This document shows, piece by piece, positions 34,401 to 45,224 of a stretch of 64,000 nucleotides of DNA; within the stretch, counting starts at the first letter, position 1; each line of letters starts with the position of its first letter. The notes beneath the pieces were generated by a model that saw only the letters and a list, made by a program, of their open reading frames with translations, was not told the DNA's origin and did not search any database. Source of the stretch: Hydra vulgaris (Eukaryota > Cnidaria > Hydrozoa > Anthoathecata > Hydridae); the NCBI RefSeq assembly GCF_038396675.1, contig NC_088920.1, positions 23,696,001 to 23,760,000 on the forward strand, read 5' to 3'. The position numbers were made by a program, and so were the translations under genes.

Positions 34401-35580
34401 ATCAATAATAAATTATTATCTAAAATAAAATGCCCTAAATGCTCATTATCAATTTTAATTGATGGATTACCCACCTCTTGCAATGTTACTGAAATGATAA
34501 ATTATAAAACACATTATTTTAATTATTATTAAAGAATATAATAGAATATTTCTCAAGGGAATAGAAGAACAACTACCAGCATATGATTTTTTTGTTTACT
34601 TTTACTTTTAAGTGGAAGACATAACTTTGAGTGAAAAAAATGTCTTTTATAAAATTTATGGATTTAAGCACTTAGTAAAAGCTCTACCTCTTTTGATCTA
34701 TAATGTACATTGTACGTTGATGTACAAATTAAAGACGTTTTTTAATTTTGTTTAAAACAATTTGGAGCAAACCGAATTTTGTCATAACACGAAGTAGTTA
34801 TATTAAACAAATAAATTTTTTATTTCATTTCATTTAAAACCTAAGTTACAGACTGTCAAAGGCCTTTTTAAAAATTTTCGATTTAAGTTAACTCGTTTTA
34901 TTAATTGAGTCATCAAGAAGGGTGTGCAATCGCACGCTACTCCTGATCACGCATTTTTGGATGTTTCGAGCAGGCTATAAATTATTCAATTTTATAAAAC
35001 TTATAAAGTTTTATCATTGTAGTATTTGGGTATTCTTTAGATAATAAAGATAATAAAGACCCACAAGCGAAAAATTTACATCTTTTAGTCAAATTTTTAT
35101 AATTTAATTTATCAATTTAAGAATTGCGTATTAATTTTAAGAAAAGCAGTAAAACGCGGACGATATATTTAATAAAAAAACTCATATTTTTTTTATTCCA
35201 TAAGATGTTCACACAATGTAAAATACGGCATCTGCTAGTAGCATATTTACTATCTGAATGTTTACTTCAGCATCCCAATATTTTGGAATGAACTGATAAT
35301 CAGTTAGTAAACAATTCTTTGTAGTATAACCTCGGAAACAACTGGCAAATTATTCAATCAATTTATATCAACGTTTTGACTTGATTTCAGGAACGTTTTC
35401 TACTAAAAATATAAAGTTTTGCGCAAAACATTACAATGTTTGGGTTAACCAAGATGGCGGCTGACTTTCAAAACTGGCTTCAGCGCGTTTTATATAAAGT
35501 ATATACTACGACGTCTCCTGTTAATTGAGCCTCCTTGCGCATAACTGACGCCTGATAAAAGCAGGCAACACCTTTTTTTT
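34400..35580. other. AT-rich DNA, no gene recognised
   Basis: One short phrase (agacccacaagcgaaaaatt + acatcttttagtcaaa at 35057-35095) recurs at about 59711-59748; otherwise unassigned. Confidence 0.4.
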
Positions 35581-35590
35581 AAGATCTAGA

Positions 35591-35755
35591 AGGAAGCGAG
35601 CGCGTACGCAGGCTTCCGCTACCAGAAATTATACTGTCGAGTTACCGACGTTAGCGGTAATCGCAGAGGTCAGCCTTGAGCGATGTGCAATGCTCAAGCC
35701 TCACTCTGGAAGAAACCCCTTGTGGATCAGATTTCTTTCCCAGTCAGGTAAGTAT
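35591..35755 (-). ncRNA. U1: U1 snRNA gene, copy 2 (standard length)
   Basis: Minus-strand 165-nt U1, matching the usual metazoan length (about 164). The 5' end is ATACTTACCTGAC; loop I region gatccacaagg; loop II attgcac; then ctgacctctgcgattaccg, the Sm site aatttctgg (minus of 35622-35630) and a terminal hairpin with gcgtacgc. It has compensating-looking stems (gggaaagaaat with gtttcttcc). It lacks the insertion of copy 1 and is the better candidate for the functional gene. It points toward copy 1, 10.4 kb away, in convergent orientation. Confidence 0.95.
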
Positions 35756-36060
35756 GTCATATATCGCAATTTTTGAATTCATTCACGACACCATATAACT
35801 GCAATTGTGGGTTCACAATTATTTTCATTATTTTTAACAAAAAAATAATATTTCGATAGGATTATAGGGCATTAAAATGACGGTTGTCCTAAAAACACTG
35901 AACTGTGTAGTTAATAATAAATAATGAATAAATTAATTTTTCTTTTGAAGTTGAATTTATTTTTGCATAACTTTTTAAACTTTTTATTTCGAATTTATTG
36001 ATCGTTTTTTTTGAGCGATTTATTTTCTGTGCGCAAACAAAAAAACTGAAAAAAAAAGAA
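35756..36060 (-). promoter_or_regulatory. Conserved upstream region of U1 copy 2
   Basis: Reverse complement of this segment matches 24667-24968 over roughly 300 bp with scattered substitutions, best over the proximal 65 bp. Candidate proximal sequence element lies about 35 to 60 bp upstream of the RNA start. The shared distal part (aaatttattcattatttatt, ggacaa..g.cattttaatg) shows the duplication unit included the whole promoter. Confidence 0.6.
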
Positions 36061-36784
36061 AAACTGATTTTTTCCAAATATAATACTAAAAGTTTCTTAA
36101 AATTTTAATGAAAAGAACGAAAAAATGAATAAAATTGTTTCATACATCCATTACATCTGAATATGCAAAACTTACTTTCTTCAGTAAACAATAGAGCAGA
36201 AATACTAAGAAAGGTACTCCATGTTTTATATCTTTACTAAAGTTATATTTAAATAAAGTTGTCTTTTTTCTGCGCTTATCCATAACTGAATGATATTACT
36301 TATAAAATGTTCTAACTTTGTAAAATATAATATTTTTATATAGGTTTTCATTCGAATGGCATTTCATTCGATTGCACGTGCAAATTAAAACTGTCGTTCT
36401 CCATTGCAGTTATGAAAACTTGGTGAAATGTGATGTTTTTGTGTAGACATTACTAACCTTGTGTAATATGTGATAAAAAATTAAGAAATATTTTTATTGT
36501 AATATTATTATAACTTTCTTATTGAAAAGTAACTTAATACTAAAAGTTACTTAAGATTTTGGGGCTTCTAATAAAGTTTATAAAAAATAAACGTGATTAT
36601 AAAAAAAAAAAAAAAATGTGTAAACGTGTCACGTGTTCTTATAAAAAAATAAATATGCTTTCTGTTTTCTTTATGTTTCTGATTCTTTGATTTTCCTAAA
36701 GAAATATCAAAATTTAGTAACTCATCTTATTTTGTAAAAGAAAACCGCGAAGAAATGCATAAGAAATAATAATAATTTCAAAAT

Positions 36785-37020
36785 TTATGAGGTTAGTTAT
36801 CGTCCATAAATTAACGCAACGCTACATTTCACTAACAAACAAAACATCAAAAAGCAGATCAAAAGTTCGCAGAGGGAAAAACTTTTACAGAGCTTTATGT
36901 TAGATTAAATAAGGAAAAAGATTATGTTATTAGTTATGTTAGATTGAAAAATGAAGAAAGTGATTAAGTTTACTAAAAATCTCCGCGTAAAAGAACTTAA
37001 AATCTCTTATAACATAAGTC
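36785..37020. mobile_element. MITE-like fragment related to 17538-18100
   Basis: Contains cgtccataaattaacgcaac, an acaaacaaaac phrase and an aaaatctccgcgtaaaagaa module in the same arrangement as the 17.5-18.1 kb cluster. Non-coding; the 67-codon open frame at 36951-37154 is not supported. Confidence 0.35.
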
Positions 37021-37199
37021 TTCTAAATACACTTTTGAGGCTTTTTTTAGTGCAAAACGTAGCATTTGTGAATACGCGTGGTATTAGATCAGTTTATCAG
37101 TTTAGATACTTTTCATTTACCAAGTATATCTGTAAAAACACATATCATGATTAAAAAAGATTAAATACATAATTTAGTTAACTATAGTTATTTTTTTTT

Positions 37200-37250
37200 T
37201 AGTTTAGATACCTTTCAGTTACCAGCGGTAACTGAAAGGTATCTAAACTA
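37200..37250. repeat. Perfect palindrome, 24-bp arms, 3-nt loop
   Basis: Left arm 37200-37223, loop agc, right arm 37227-37250. Confidence 0.95.
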
Positions 37251-37497
37251 AATTAGTACGAGAATATAACACAAATCAAGCCGTGGTTATTGCGGGACAG
37301 TTGTTGCATAACTGTCTTAAGAATATATATGGGAACCAACAATTCAGAGTATTGTGGTTGTTCTTCTGCAGCTAATTTGCCATGCAAAGGCCATATACCA
37401 AGTTTTTAAATCTTGGTATAGACTCAGTATGGCAATACACGATTCTCTGATTACTAGACACTAAATAATCGATATCGTGAAAGATGGTCTCGTATAA

Positions 37498-37523
37498 AAA
37501 AAAAAAAAAAAAAAAAAAAAAAG
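37498..37523. repeat. Poly(A) run
   Basis: About 26 consecutive A residues; possibly the tail of an unrecognised retroposed fragment. Confidence 0.9.
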
Positions 37524-37694
37524 TTAGACTAAAATAATGTATTATTATAATCTGCTAAATAAAAATAAATTGGACAAAAAAAAAAACATGGTCGATTAAA
37601 AACGAAGTAACGAAGTAGAGAAAAAAAAAATCTTTTAGCATACCTCAAAAAACATTTTGTGATAATAAACACATTAAAAATGAATCAGATATTA

Positions 37695-38196
37695 ACAAAC
37701 ACTCAGTAAATCTTGAAATTAACAAACACTCAGTAAATCTTGAAATTAACAAACACTCAGTAAATCTTGAAATTAACAAACACTCAGTAAATCTTGAAAT
37801 TAACAAACCTCAGTAAATCTTGAAATTAACAAACACTCAGTAAATCTTGAAATTAACAAACCTCAGTAAATCTTGAAATTAACAAACACTCAGTAAATCT
37901 TGAAATTAACAAACACTCAGTAAATCTTGAAATTAACAAACCTCAGTAAATCTTGAAATTAACAAACACTCAGTAAATCTTGAAATTAACAAACACTCAG
38001 TAAATCTTGAAATTAACAAACCTCAGTAAATCTTGAAATTAACAAACACTCAGTAAATCTTGAAATTAACAAACCTCAGTAAATCTTGAAATTAACAAAC
38101 ACTCAGTAAATCTTGAAATTAACAAACACTCAGTAAATCTTGAAATTAACAAACACTCAGTAAATCTTGAAATTAACAAACACTCAGTAAATCTTG
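37695..38196. repeat. 27/26-bp minisatellite, about 19 copies
   Basis: Unit aacaaacactcagtaaatct + tgaaatt (27 bp) interspersed with a 26-bp variant in which cact is cct. The last copy runs directly into the tRNA-like SINE head at 38198. Confidence 0.97.
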
Positions 38197-38197
38197 A

Positions 38198-38275
38198 GCA
38201 GCCGTAGCGCAGTAGTTTGAGCGCTTGCCTCTAAAGCTAGAGATCCGGGATTCAACGCCACCTCTGGGCGAGTTT
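38198..38275 (+). mobile_element. tRNA-like SINE head
   Basis: A-box-like tagcgcagtagtttgagcg (38205-38223) and degenerate B-box gggattcaacgcc (38247-38259), with a cloverleaf-like layout and an anticodon-loop-like cctctaaagc. The B-box departs from GGTTCGANTCC and the acceptor ends do not pair well, so it is a SINE or tRNA pseudogene rather than a working tRNA. A different family from 6466-6700. Confidence 0.6.
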
Positions 38276-38485
38276 TATAACATCTTTAAGGAAGGAGGCG
38301 TTATTTCCATTTAAATGTTTTTTTAAATTCATTTTGTCACTATATATTTTACATACAATTAACTTAACACATTTATAAATACAAGTATATTTATATGTAT
38401 ACATTTATAAATAAAATAAATATTAAATAATGACAGAAAAAAGTAGAGGACTTATCATCAAGCCTCTTTCATTTGCAACTTTGCA

Positions 38486-38570
38486 ATAAGTTTCACGTGA
38501 GATTCACGCGAGATTCACGTGAGATTCACGTGAGATTTACGTGAGATTCACGTGAGATTAACTTGACGTT
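38486..38570. repeat. Six-copy 12-bp tandem repeat containing CACGTG
   Basis: Unit ttcacgtgagat, four copies with a perfect CACGTG palindrome (E-box), one with cacgcg and one with tacgtg. It resembles the ACGTG-rich ends of the element at 52422-56390. Confidence 0.9.
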
Positions 38571-39236
38571 AAAAGTTCGTAACTAGAAATAAAGCAAAAA
38601 CTTGTACGTAAAAAACAAAGCCTTGTACGTAACGATCTGATAGATGAGTATAGAAACGAAAAACTGTTTGTATCGTGATATAATCATAGTTTGTGGTTAT
38701 CCAAAAGGGATAAATTCGTTTTAGTTACTTATTATTAACTTGATCTTTAAAAATAGAAGAATATGTTGACGTCACTTAAGTTATATAGGTGCTGTTTGAC
38801 TGCTGCTTTAAAGAGATTTGATGACTTCATGTTTTTAATTTTCTCATTAAAAATCGAATTCCATACCCGCGGTCCTCGAGATAAAATAGATAAGTCAGTT
38901 ATTTTAAGTAAAGTCTTCGGAATTTTAAAGTTTTAAAAAGAGTACTTCGTTGAGCATTTGTGATCAATGCTGGAAAATTGAATTTCAAAGGTAGCAAGTT
39001 GTTTTGCGATTGAAACATAAATAATAAATTTTGGAAGAGGTTCATTTCATAAATATTTAGAGCTCCAATTTTCCTGAATAATGGTTTGGCGTGAATATAT
39101 TTGTTAGCATTGCATACTATTCAACACGCTTGCTTTTGTTTTACGTATATTTGTTAGTACTGAGGAATATGTGCTTGTCCAAACAATACTGCAATAGTTG
39201 ATATAACTGTGAATGAACGAATAATCGGGCAAAGCA

Positions 39237-39762
39237 GGGCAAGATGGCGAACGTTTTAAAAACCCTAAGTTATTGCAAAACTATCAGTCATGAAGCAGTA
39301 ATGCTTTGTCAGTATGTTCATTTTATCATAATGATTTATTGCCTGCATAAATTTTTAGTTTAAAAGTAGAAAAAATTGAAATTAAATTCATCTGGTCACG
39401 TGTCCGGGGCAAGATGGCTTATTATGCAATTTCTGACTCCAACTTTATAAAAATTTAAAAATTACCAACTAATCTAACTAAAAAAACATAAAATAAACAC
39501 GCATCGAAAAAAAAATATTCTTAAAAAAGTTACACTCAAAGGACACCATTTGTTATGAATAACCGAAAGCAAAGTTTTTTGAAGCGAAAAAAGTAAACTT
39601 AAGGGCATAAAATTGCATTATTAGTATTTAAAAAAAAACCATTTGACATTTTTAAATACAAAGTGTAATTATAGTTTCGTTTTCACCCATTTTTAAGTTT
39701 TTTTTTGAGTTGCTATATGAAAAGCCATCTTACCCCATTCGCCATCTTGTCCCGCTTTCCCC
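39237..39762. mobile_element. Non-autonomous TIR element (MITE), about 526 bp, inside LINE copy 3
   Basis: Ends gggcaaagcagggcaagatg + gcgaacg (39237-39263) and the inverted version at 39736-39762 with three mismatches. The core motif (g)gggcaagatggc also occurs subterminally at about 39406 and, inverted, at about 39723-39734, giving four copies. No coding sequence. It interrupts the LINE coding sequence, so it is younger than the LINE. Confidence 0.85.
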
Positions 39763-39799
39763 TAGATATTTTGTAAGCAAGTTTTATTTAGAAGGGCTT

Positions 39800-41000
39800 T
39801 TATTTTATGCATGATGTCAATTGACTTGGAGATTTTGTTTTCGATGTGCTAAATATGATTCTTCCAACTAAGATTTTCTTGAAAAATTATTCCCAGGATT
39901 TTCATTGAATGGTCTCTTTCTATATTAATGTTGTTGATCATAAGCTGGGGAAGCTGAAGTGGTAAATTAACAGAGTTAGATGGTTTGTGAAATAAAAAAT
40001 TTTTTTTTTTGAGGATGTTTAAGGAAATTTTATAAGCTTTGAACCACTCGTTTAAGTTTTGCAGCTCGTGATTAACTGTATAAAATATTGTTTTTATATT
40101 TGAGTGAGTAAAGAAAATATTCGAAAAATTAAGAATGTTTTAAGTTAAGTAGATATTGTTCACATAAAATAAAAATAGTTAAGTTGGGTTACACCACAAC
40201 TAATTGTTTGTAACCGTGCACATGCTGAGTTGCACAACACTTTTTGTTTCCTGTTATTTAGGTAACATCTGAACCATTTTAGATTGTTGTTTGTTGATTT
40301 ATAACATTCATGACATAGTTATTTATTATTTATAACATGATATATAAATATTCAATTTATTGAATATTTATTGATGATATATAAATATTCAATTTATTGT
40401 TTATTATTTATAACATTCATAACATAGTTATTTATTATTTATAACATGATATATAAATATTCAATTTTTTGACTAATTCAAAATATTGCATGATATGTTG
40501 AATGGTTCTTGCGAAAACCAAACTGTTTGCTATACAGAATATTATTTATTTCAAGATAGTTATATAATCTATTATCCATAATACGTTCGAGAAGCTTTGA
40601 AAAGCAAGAAAGTATGTAAATAGACCTATAGTTGGATGCTAAAGAGTCGGCGTCATTTTTATAAAGAGGGACTACTCTTGCTACTCTCTATTTTTAATTG
40701 ATCAGGAAAAACACCAGTTTTCAAGGATAAATTGAATATTGTTACTGTATTACATGAATACTGATTTCAAAACAATTGCATTGGTTTTGTCGATGTCTGG
40801 ACTTTTGTTGGTTTTTAGTAAATTTAAGGCTGTTCGAAATTCATCCGGGGATATTTCAAACTCATTCATAACTGAGTATGTTTTTTTTAAAAAAGAGTTG
40901 AACGTTTTTCTTCCCGGAATTATTTTTTCGGCTTAATTTTTACCAACGTTTAAAAAGAATTCATTATCAGCAATTTTGTCTCTTTTATATCATATCAGCA
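39800..41000 (-). pseudogene. LINE copy 3 reverse transcriptase region
   Basis: Minus-strand reading in several frames: KKNVQLFFKKTYSVMNEFE and FRTALNLLKTNKSPD (about 40910-40800), VFPDQLKIARV.PLFK (about 40715-40660), SCFSKLLERIMDNRLYNYLE (about 40610-40550), LYSKQFGFRKNHSTYHAIF (about 40540-40480), then LKEWFKAYKISLN-like (about 40060-40010) and MKILGIIFQENLSWKNHI (about 39910-39855). The palm FADD core is deleted between about 40470 and 40100, where the AT duplication sits. Confidence 0.75.
40298..40466. repeat. Direct duplication of ~85-bp AT-rich segment
   Basis: tttataacattcatgacata/gtta...catgatatataaatattcaa occurs at about 40298-40373 and again at about 40408-40466, with a third partial unit between. 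Confidence 0.85.
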
Positions 41001-41100
41001 ATTTTGTCTCTTTCATATCATATCATATCTCTTTCATATCATATCAGTCTCTTTCATATCATATCAGCATATTATCATATCAGCAATTTTGTCTCTTTCA
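40985..41100. repeat. tctctttcatatcatatca tandem repeat
   Basis: Five or more imperfect copies of a ~20-bp tctctttcatatcatatca unit, within LINE copy 3. Confidence 0.85.
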
Positions 41101-41499
41101 TCTGTGTTCATTTTTGTTTGTAAACGCTTTGGAAAAATATTGTTTATGTTTTTGTTTCTTTTTTCCAGTTACTTCTTTTACTATATCTCATTTTTTTCTA
41201 GCATTTTCTATTGAAAATTCGAGCAGATTGGAGTAATAGTTTTTTTTTCGTTGTTTTTTAATTTTTCATAAGAATTTTTGTATTCTTTTTATTTATTTCA
41301 TTATTTTAAGTCTTTTTTAAAAAAAATTATCTTAGAGCTTTTGCTTTTTTTTTGAAGATTTTTTAAGCCCTTTTGTCATCCAAGGGTTACGCAGATTTTA
41401 AGAGTGAATTGTTTTCTTGGTCTTTGGAAAAGCTTTTTCGTATTGTTTTAAAAATTAGCGTATAAAAAGATCATAAGCATTACTTGCATCGTTGCACTC

Positions 41500-42080
41500 A
41501 GCTATGAGTTCCCAATTGGTTTTCGTGTATCCAATTGCGAAATTTTTAAATAGAATTGTTGTTTATTTGTCTGACGTAGGTGGTAAAGGAAATATTACTT
41601 TCAATGGTTAAGCGATTGGTTATCAGAAAATTTGGAAAATGGTCATTTATATCGGATTTTATGATACCACATTCGAATTTACAAATCATTTGGTTATCAG
41701 TTATAATATTGCCAACGATTGAAGAAGTCAAAGGAGTTACACGCGTCGGTTTGTTTATTAGCGGTAAAACGCTGTGCTGAAGAAGTGTATTTACAAAGCG
41801 CCTGACATTGGAATCGCAATTTGTATTTAAAAGGCTTATGTTAAAGTCACCTGTTGAGTAAATATTTTTTACTTGAGTCAGCTAATATGCGTTCCAGGTG
41901 TTTTTGAAATAGTTCGAAATTGCCGTTGGTCTGTATAGAGCAGTAATGAAAGTATTTTTAGCTTTTAGATTGATTATTTCAATTGTTAACGACTCGCAAT
42001 CTGCATTATTTATGCTAAAGTTTTCTATCTTTTAGAAAATAAAAGAATCTAAAACAAAAATACACACTCTTCTACCGATG
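41500..42080 (-). pseudogene. LINE copy 3 apurinic-type endonuclease region
   Basis: Minus-strand: VCIFVLDSFIF, INNADCESLTIEI, FITALYRPT (about 42060-41930), IYSTGDFNISLLNTN (about 41865-41815), then an open frame (41731-41546 and just upstream) with HSVLPLINKPTRVTPLTSS and SDINDHFPNFLI. GDFN and the (S)DH(F)P motif are hallmarks of EEP-fold LINE endonucleases. Frameshifts separate the pieces. Confidence 0.8.
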
Positions 42081-42489
42081 CCTTTTTCCTTGTGATGATT
42101 TTCCTTTTCCATTTTTCCTTGTGAAAAATATTTTGTTGACTAAGAAATATTTCTGTTGAATGATCAGGTCTGTGAATTATGAAAATACGAAAAAAATAAA
42201 AGTTATAATTTTGCGGTATCATGAAATAAATGTTTATAGCGAAAAAATCCAGACCGAAGATTCTTTCAAAAAAAAAAATAAATAAACGAACGGCAATTAC
42301 GACGAAGAACTTATCGAAATCTATTCTTTTATTACAATGCATTTTTTTTTAATAAAAGCAAAATTTTATAAAAGTAAAAATTTCTACAAAACATTAAAAA
42401 TTATTTATTTTATATTTTAAAAAAATACAAAAATGATTTTTTTAAATAAATATGAAAAAAATGAAAATGATAATTTTTGCGCTATCATA

Positions 42490-42834
42490 AAATAATTTAG
42501 ATTTTTAGATTATTAGTTTTCCCATACCTGACGGCAACATTCTCACCGTTTTGAAATCTTGCTCGATTTCTTGTTCCAGTCCGATGAGCTTTAACTCCAT
42601 TCACTCCTAATTTATTAGATAGAAATGATTAAACTTTCTCTTCGGTTTCAGTTCAAGTTTTTTTCTGGTATTCCGTCAATTCGCAAATTTTTTTTTCGGG
42701 ATCTATCTTCGATATTTCTGTATTTTTCGTTTTTATTTTCCGCTAGAGTGTTTTCCTTTTCAAAGCATTCATCATTTTGTGGAGAAAGAAAATCACTCAG
42801 AATACGATCAAAGTCCAATGACAAAAACACGTAA
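42490..42834 (-). pseudogene. LINE copy 3 ORF1 fragment (L1-type RRM region)
   Basis: Reads NIEDRSRKKNLRIDGIPEK (about 42712-42655) then, after a frame shift, LGVNGVKAHRTGTRNRARFQ (about 42610-42550) and ENVAVRYGKT. RSRRNNLRIxGIPE and KAHRTG are typical of the ORF1 RNA-binding protein of L1-like and other cnidarian LINEs. N-terminal coiled coil is absent, cut at 42834 close to the TIR element at 42858. Confidence 0.75.
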
Positions 42835-42857
42835 TTAAGCGTGTATCATTTTAATTA

Positions 42858-44292
42858 GGGGTCGTCCATAAAGTACGTACGCCAAAAATTTTGAAATTTG
42901 ACCCCCCCTCCCCCTGTTGCCATGCGTACTTTTATGTCCCCACCCCCCTTTAAAGTACGTACGTTTCTCAATTACCCCCCCCCCCTTATATATCCCCCCC
43001 CCCATCCCTCCTTTATTTTTTTTTCTCAATAAAAAAGTTTATTTTAAAAAAAATGGAGGGTACCTTAGATACTATATACGACCCCAAAGCTCTTTGTTTG
43101 CGCATTTTAAAAACGTCTTTAAGTATATATGCAAATAATAATTTAAATAAATTTAAAATACTTAATAGGTAATTATGTATTTGGGCGAGAGGTGCCAGGT
43201 TCGATTCCCGGCGATATCCATGTAAACCTTTTTTTTGTTTTATTAACGAATCAAATGTAAATAAACTATACTGAAGGCGGACGTTTTTTTCAGGCACCCC
43301 TCTTTAGTAAGTAAAAATTGGGTCTTACGTGAGATCAGTAATATTGAAAACAAAGGGTAAAACCCAGTGGGAGGGGGCAACAGCAAATTTTGTGCCCTTT
43401 TGCTAATTTAAGAAGCTTTTTATTTTAGCAAAATCTAGCGGTCAAATTTGGAAGATTTTGAGACGCCATTGACACGTTTTTTTTGGAGGTGACTCCGTCC
43501 CATCAACCACGGCCCTCAGGTCTTAGTCAGGGCCAGTATATAAGGGGTGGCATGTGTGCATGGGCCCCCTCACGATTTTTTGATGTTCCAGATAGAACAC
43601 TTTCACACATCGTGCAAACTTAAGTTTGATAATATGCCAAATGAGGTGGCCTTGCAAAAAATTTGGATGGCGGAGGCCTGGGAACAAAAAGCCCTAAAGC
43701 GTTTGCCTCCCCCCTTCCCTGCCCAAACGTGAGGGAAATAAGTAGCAAAATTTTTAACTTTAACATCTAAAACTAAATTTAAATTTATCGACAGATTTTA
43801 ATTTTTGTAGAAAAATATTGTAAATTACAAAAAAGTTATGATCATGCAAAATTTACACCCCTCTCATTTTGGGGGTCGGGAGGGTAAGCGTTTTAAGGCT
43901 TTTTGTTCACAGGCCTGCGCCATCCCGATATTTTGCAAGACATCCTCATTTGGCATAGGTATAAACAAACTTAAGTTATGAGTTTGCACGATGTGTGAAA
44001 GTGTCCTATCTGGAACATCAAAAAATTCTGAGGGCGCCCATACATGCGTGTGCATAGAGGAAAACTATACCCTTTACTCCATATACCATACATCTTTTTA
44101 TGTTGGCAAACTAGAATCTTTAGTCAGAATGTAACTTTTCTATTGATTAGCAGGTTAATTTTGATAAATTAGAAAATCGAAGTACGTACTTTTAAATTAA
44201 ACCCTCCCCCCCCCCCTCCCATACGCTTTCGTACGCTTTTTGAAGACCTCCCCCCTCCTCCCTATGAGCGTACGTACTTTATGGACGACCCC
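42858..44292. mobile_element. TIR DNA element, Harbinger-like, non-autonomous
   Basis: Ends ggggtcgtccataaagtacg + tacg (42858-42881) and inverted cgtacgtactttatggacgacccc (last 24 bases to 44292), flanked by TTA on each side (left TTA before 42858, right TTA from 44293). Three-base TWA target duplications and GGG ends suit PIF/Harbinger-type elements; this class call is inference. Subterminal poly-C/G tracts are present. Inside, a ~190-bp segment at 43545-43735 is repeated inverted at 43863-44055 (frames with MPNE.(V/D)LQ.I(W/G)MA.A.EQKALKRLP), so the core is itself a fold-back. Confidence 0.75.
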
Positions 44293-45224
44293 TTAAGTTA
44301 TGCGAATTTTGTTTTAATTATTCCATCTTTATAAAGCTTGTTATTGACAGCGTGCTCGTAAGCTAAAAAATAATAAAATTATAGTTTAGAATTAAAAAAA
44401 GTTTTAAATGGATATAGAAATGACAAGGTATATGTTAATTCTAAAGTTTTATATATCGTTGTAAGGATTTTTCCAGTTTGTATAAGTTTTTTATTCTTAT
44501 TTGTCAATAAGCGCAACTTACACAAAAATTTACACTAATTGTCAATAATATTGACATAACTTATATGTCAATATATTAATATTGACATATAATTTATAGT
44601 ATACTATATATATCATTATGCTATATCGTCACGATTATAGCACAATCGCCTAACTCATTTTTTCTTGTTTTGAGAAAACTAAAAAAAACTGAATAACTTC
44701 GGTATTTCTTTTGCTACGTCACTTTGGTTTATTTTGCGGCATCTTAAAACTTAGATGCTTTCATATATTACTTTAAAAGTGATTTGTGTATTTCCCTTTG
44801 ATACACAATAGGATATAGGCGATTGGTATCCTAAGAAAATGACTTCGGAAAATGACTTAGACAATAAAACAAGTTCTTAATATAATTTAGGCGATTGTGA
44901 TTTTATGAAAACAATTAAAAAATCATAATTGAAAGAGTTTTTAACATGTGAATACAGTATAAATTGTACTACATAATAATACATTTACAAGAAAAAAAAT
45001 GATCGATGAAAGTTTTTTTTCAAAAAACACAATTCTTTTTCATGTTAATAACAAAAATATAATTTTATAGTAACATTAACACACAAAAACAGTTTTTATT
45101 TGATTAGTATGTAATAACATTAATGAAACATTTTAAGTATTTAAGATAACTTTTCAAATTATTCAAATATTATATTGTAAGGTAACTTTTCTAGTTGCGG
45201 TATTGAATAATTATTGCTCAAAGT

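Larger units (their letters stand above)
38730..42834 (-). mobile_element. LINE copy 3 (ORF1, endonuclease, RT relic), interrupted
   Basis: A nearly full-order but decayed non-LTR retrotransposon. Minus strand, 5' to 3': ORF1 (42834-42490), EEP endonuclease (about 42080-41500), linker and RT (41200-39800), then C-terminus and 3' UTR (39230-38730). A MITE at 39237-39762 splits it between KTCLQNI and SFIHSYINYCSIVW. Internal expansions include a duplicated ~85-bp AT segment (40298-40466) and a tcatatcata repeat (40985-41095). It resembles copies 1 and 2 in the RT region but is not the same subfamily. Confidence 0.85.

Noticed and set aside
38198-38275. Functional tRNA gene
   Set aside because: Degenerate B-box (ggattcaacgcc) and poorly pairing acceptor ends; better explained as a SINE head.
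43182-43225. tRNA 3'-half-like sequence with a good B-box (ggttcgattcccggc)
   Set aside because: Only half a tRNA is present, inside a TIR element; no A-box or acceptor partner upstream. Probably a captured SINE or tRNA fragment.
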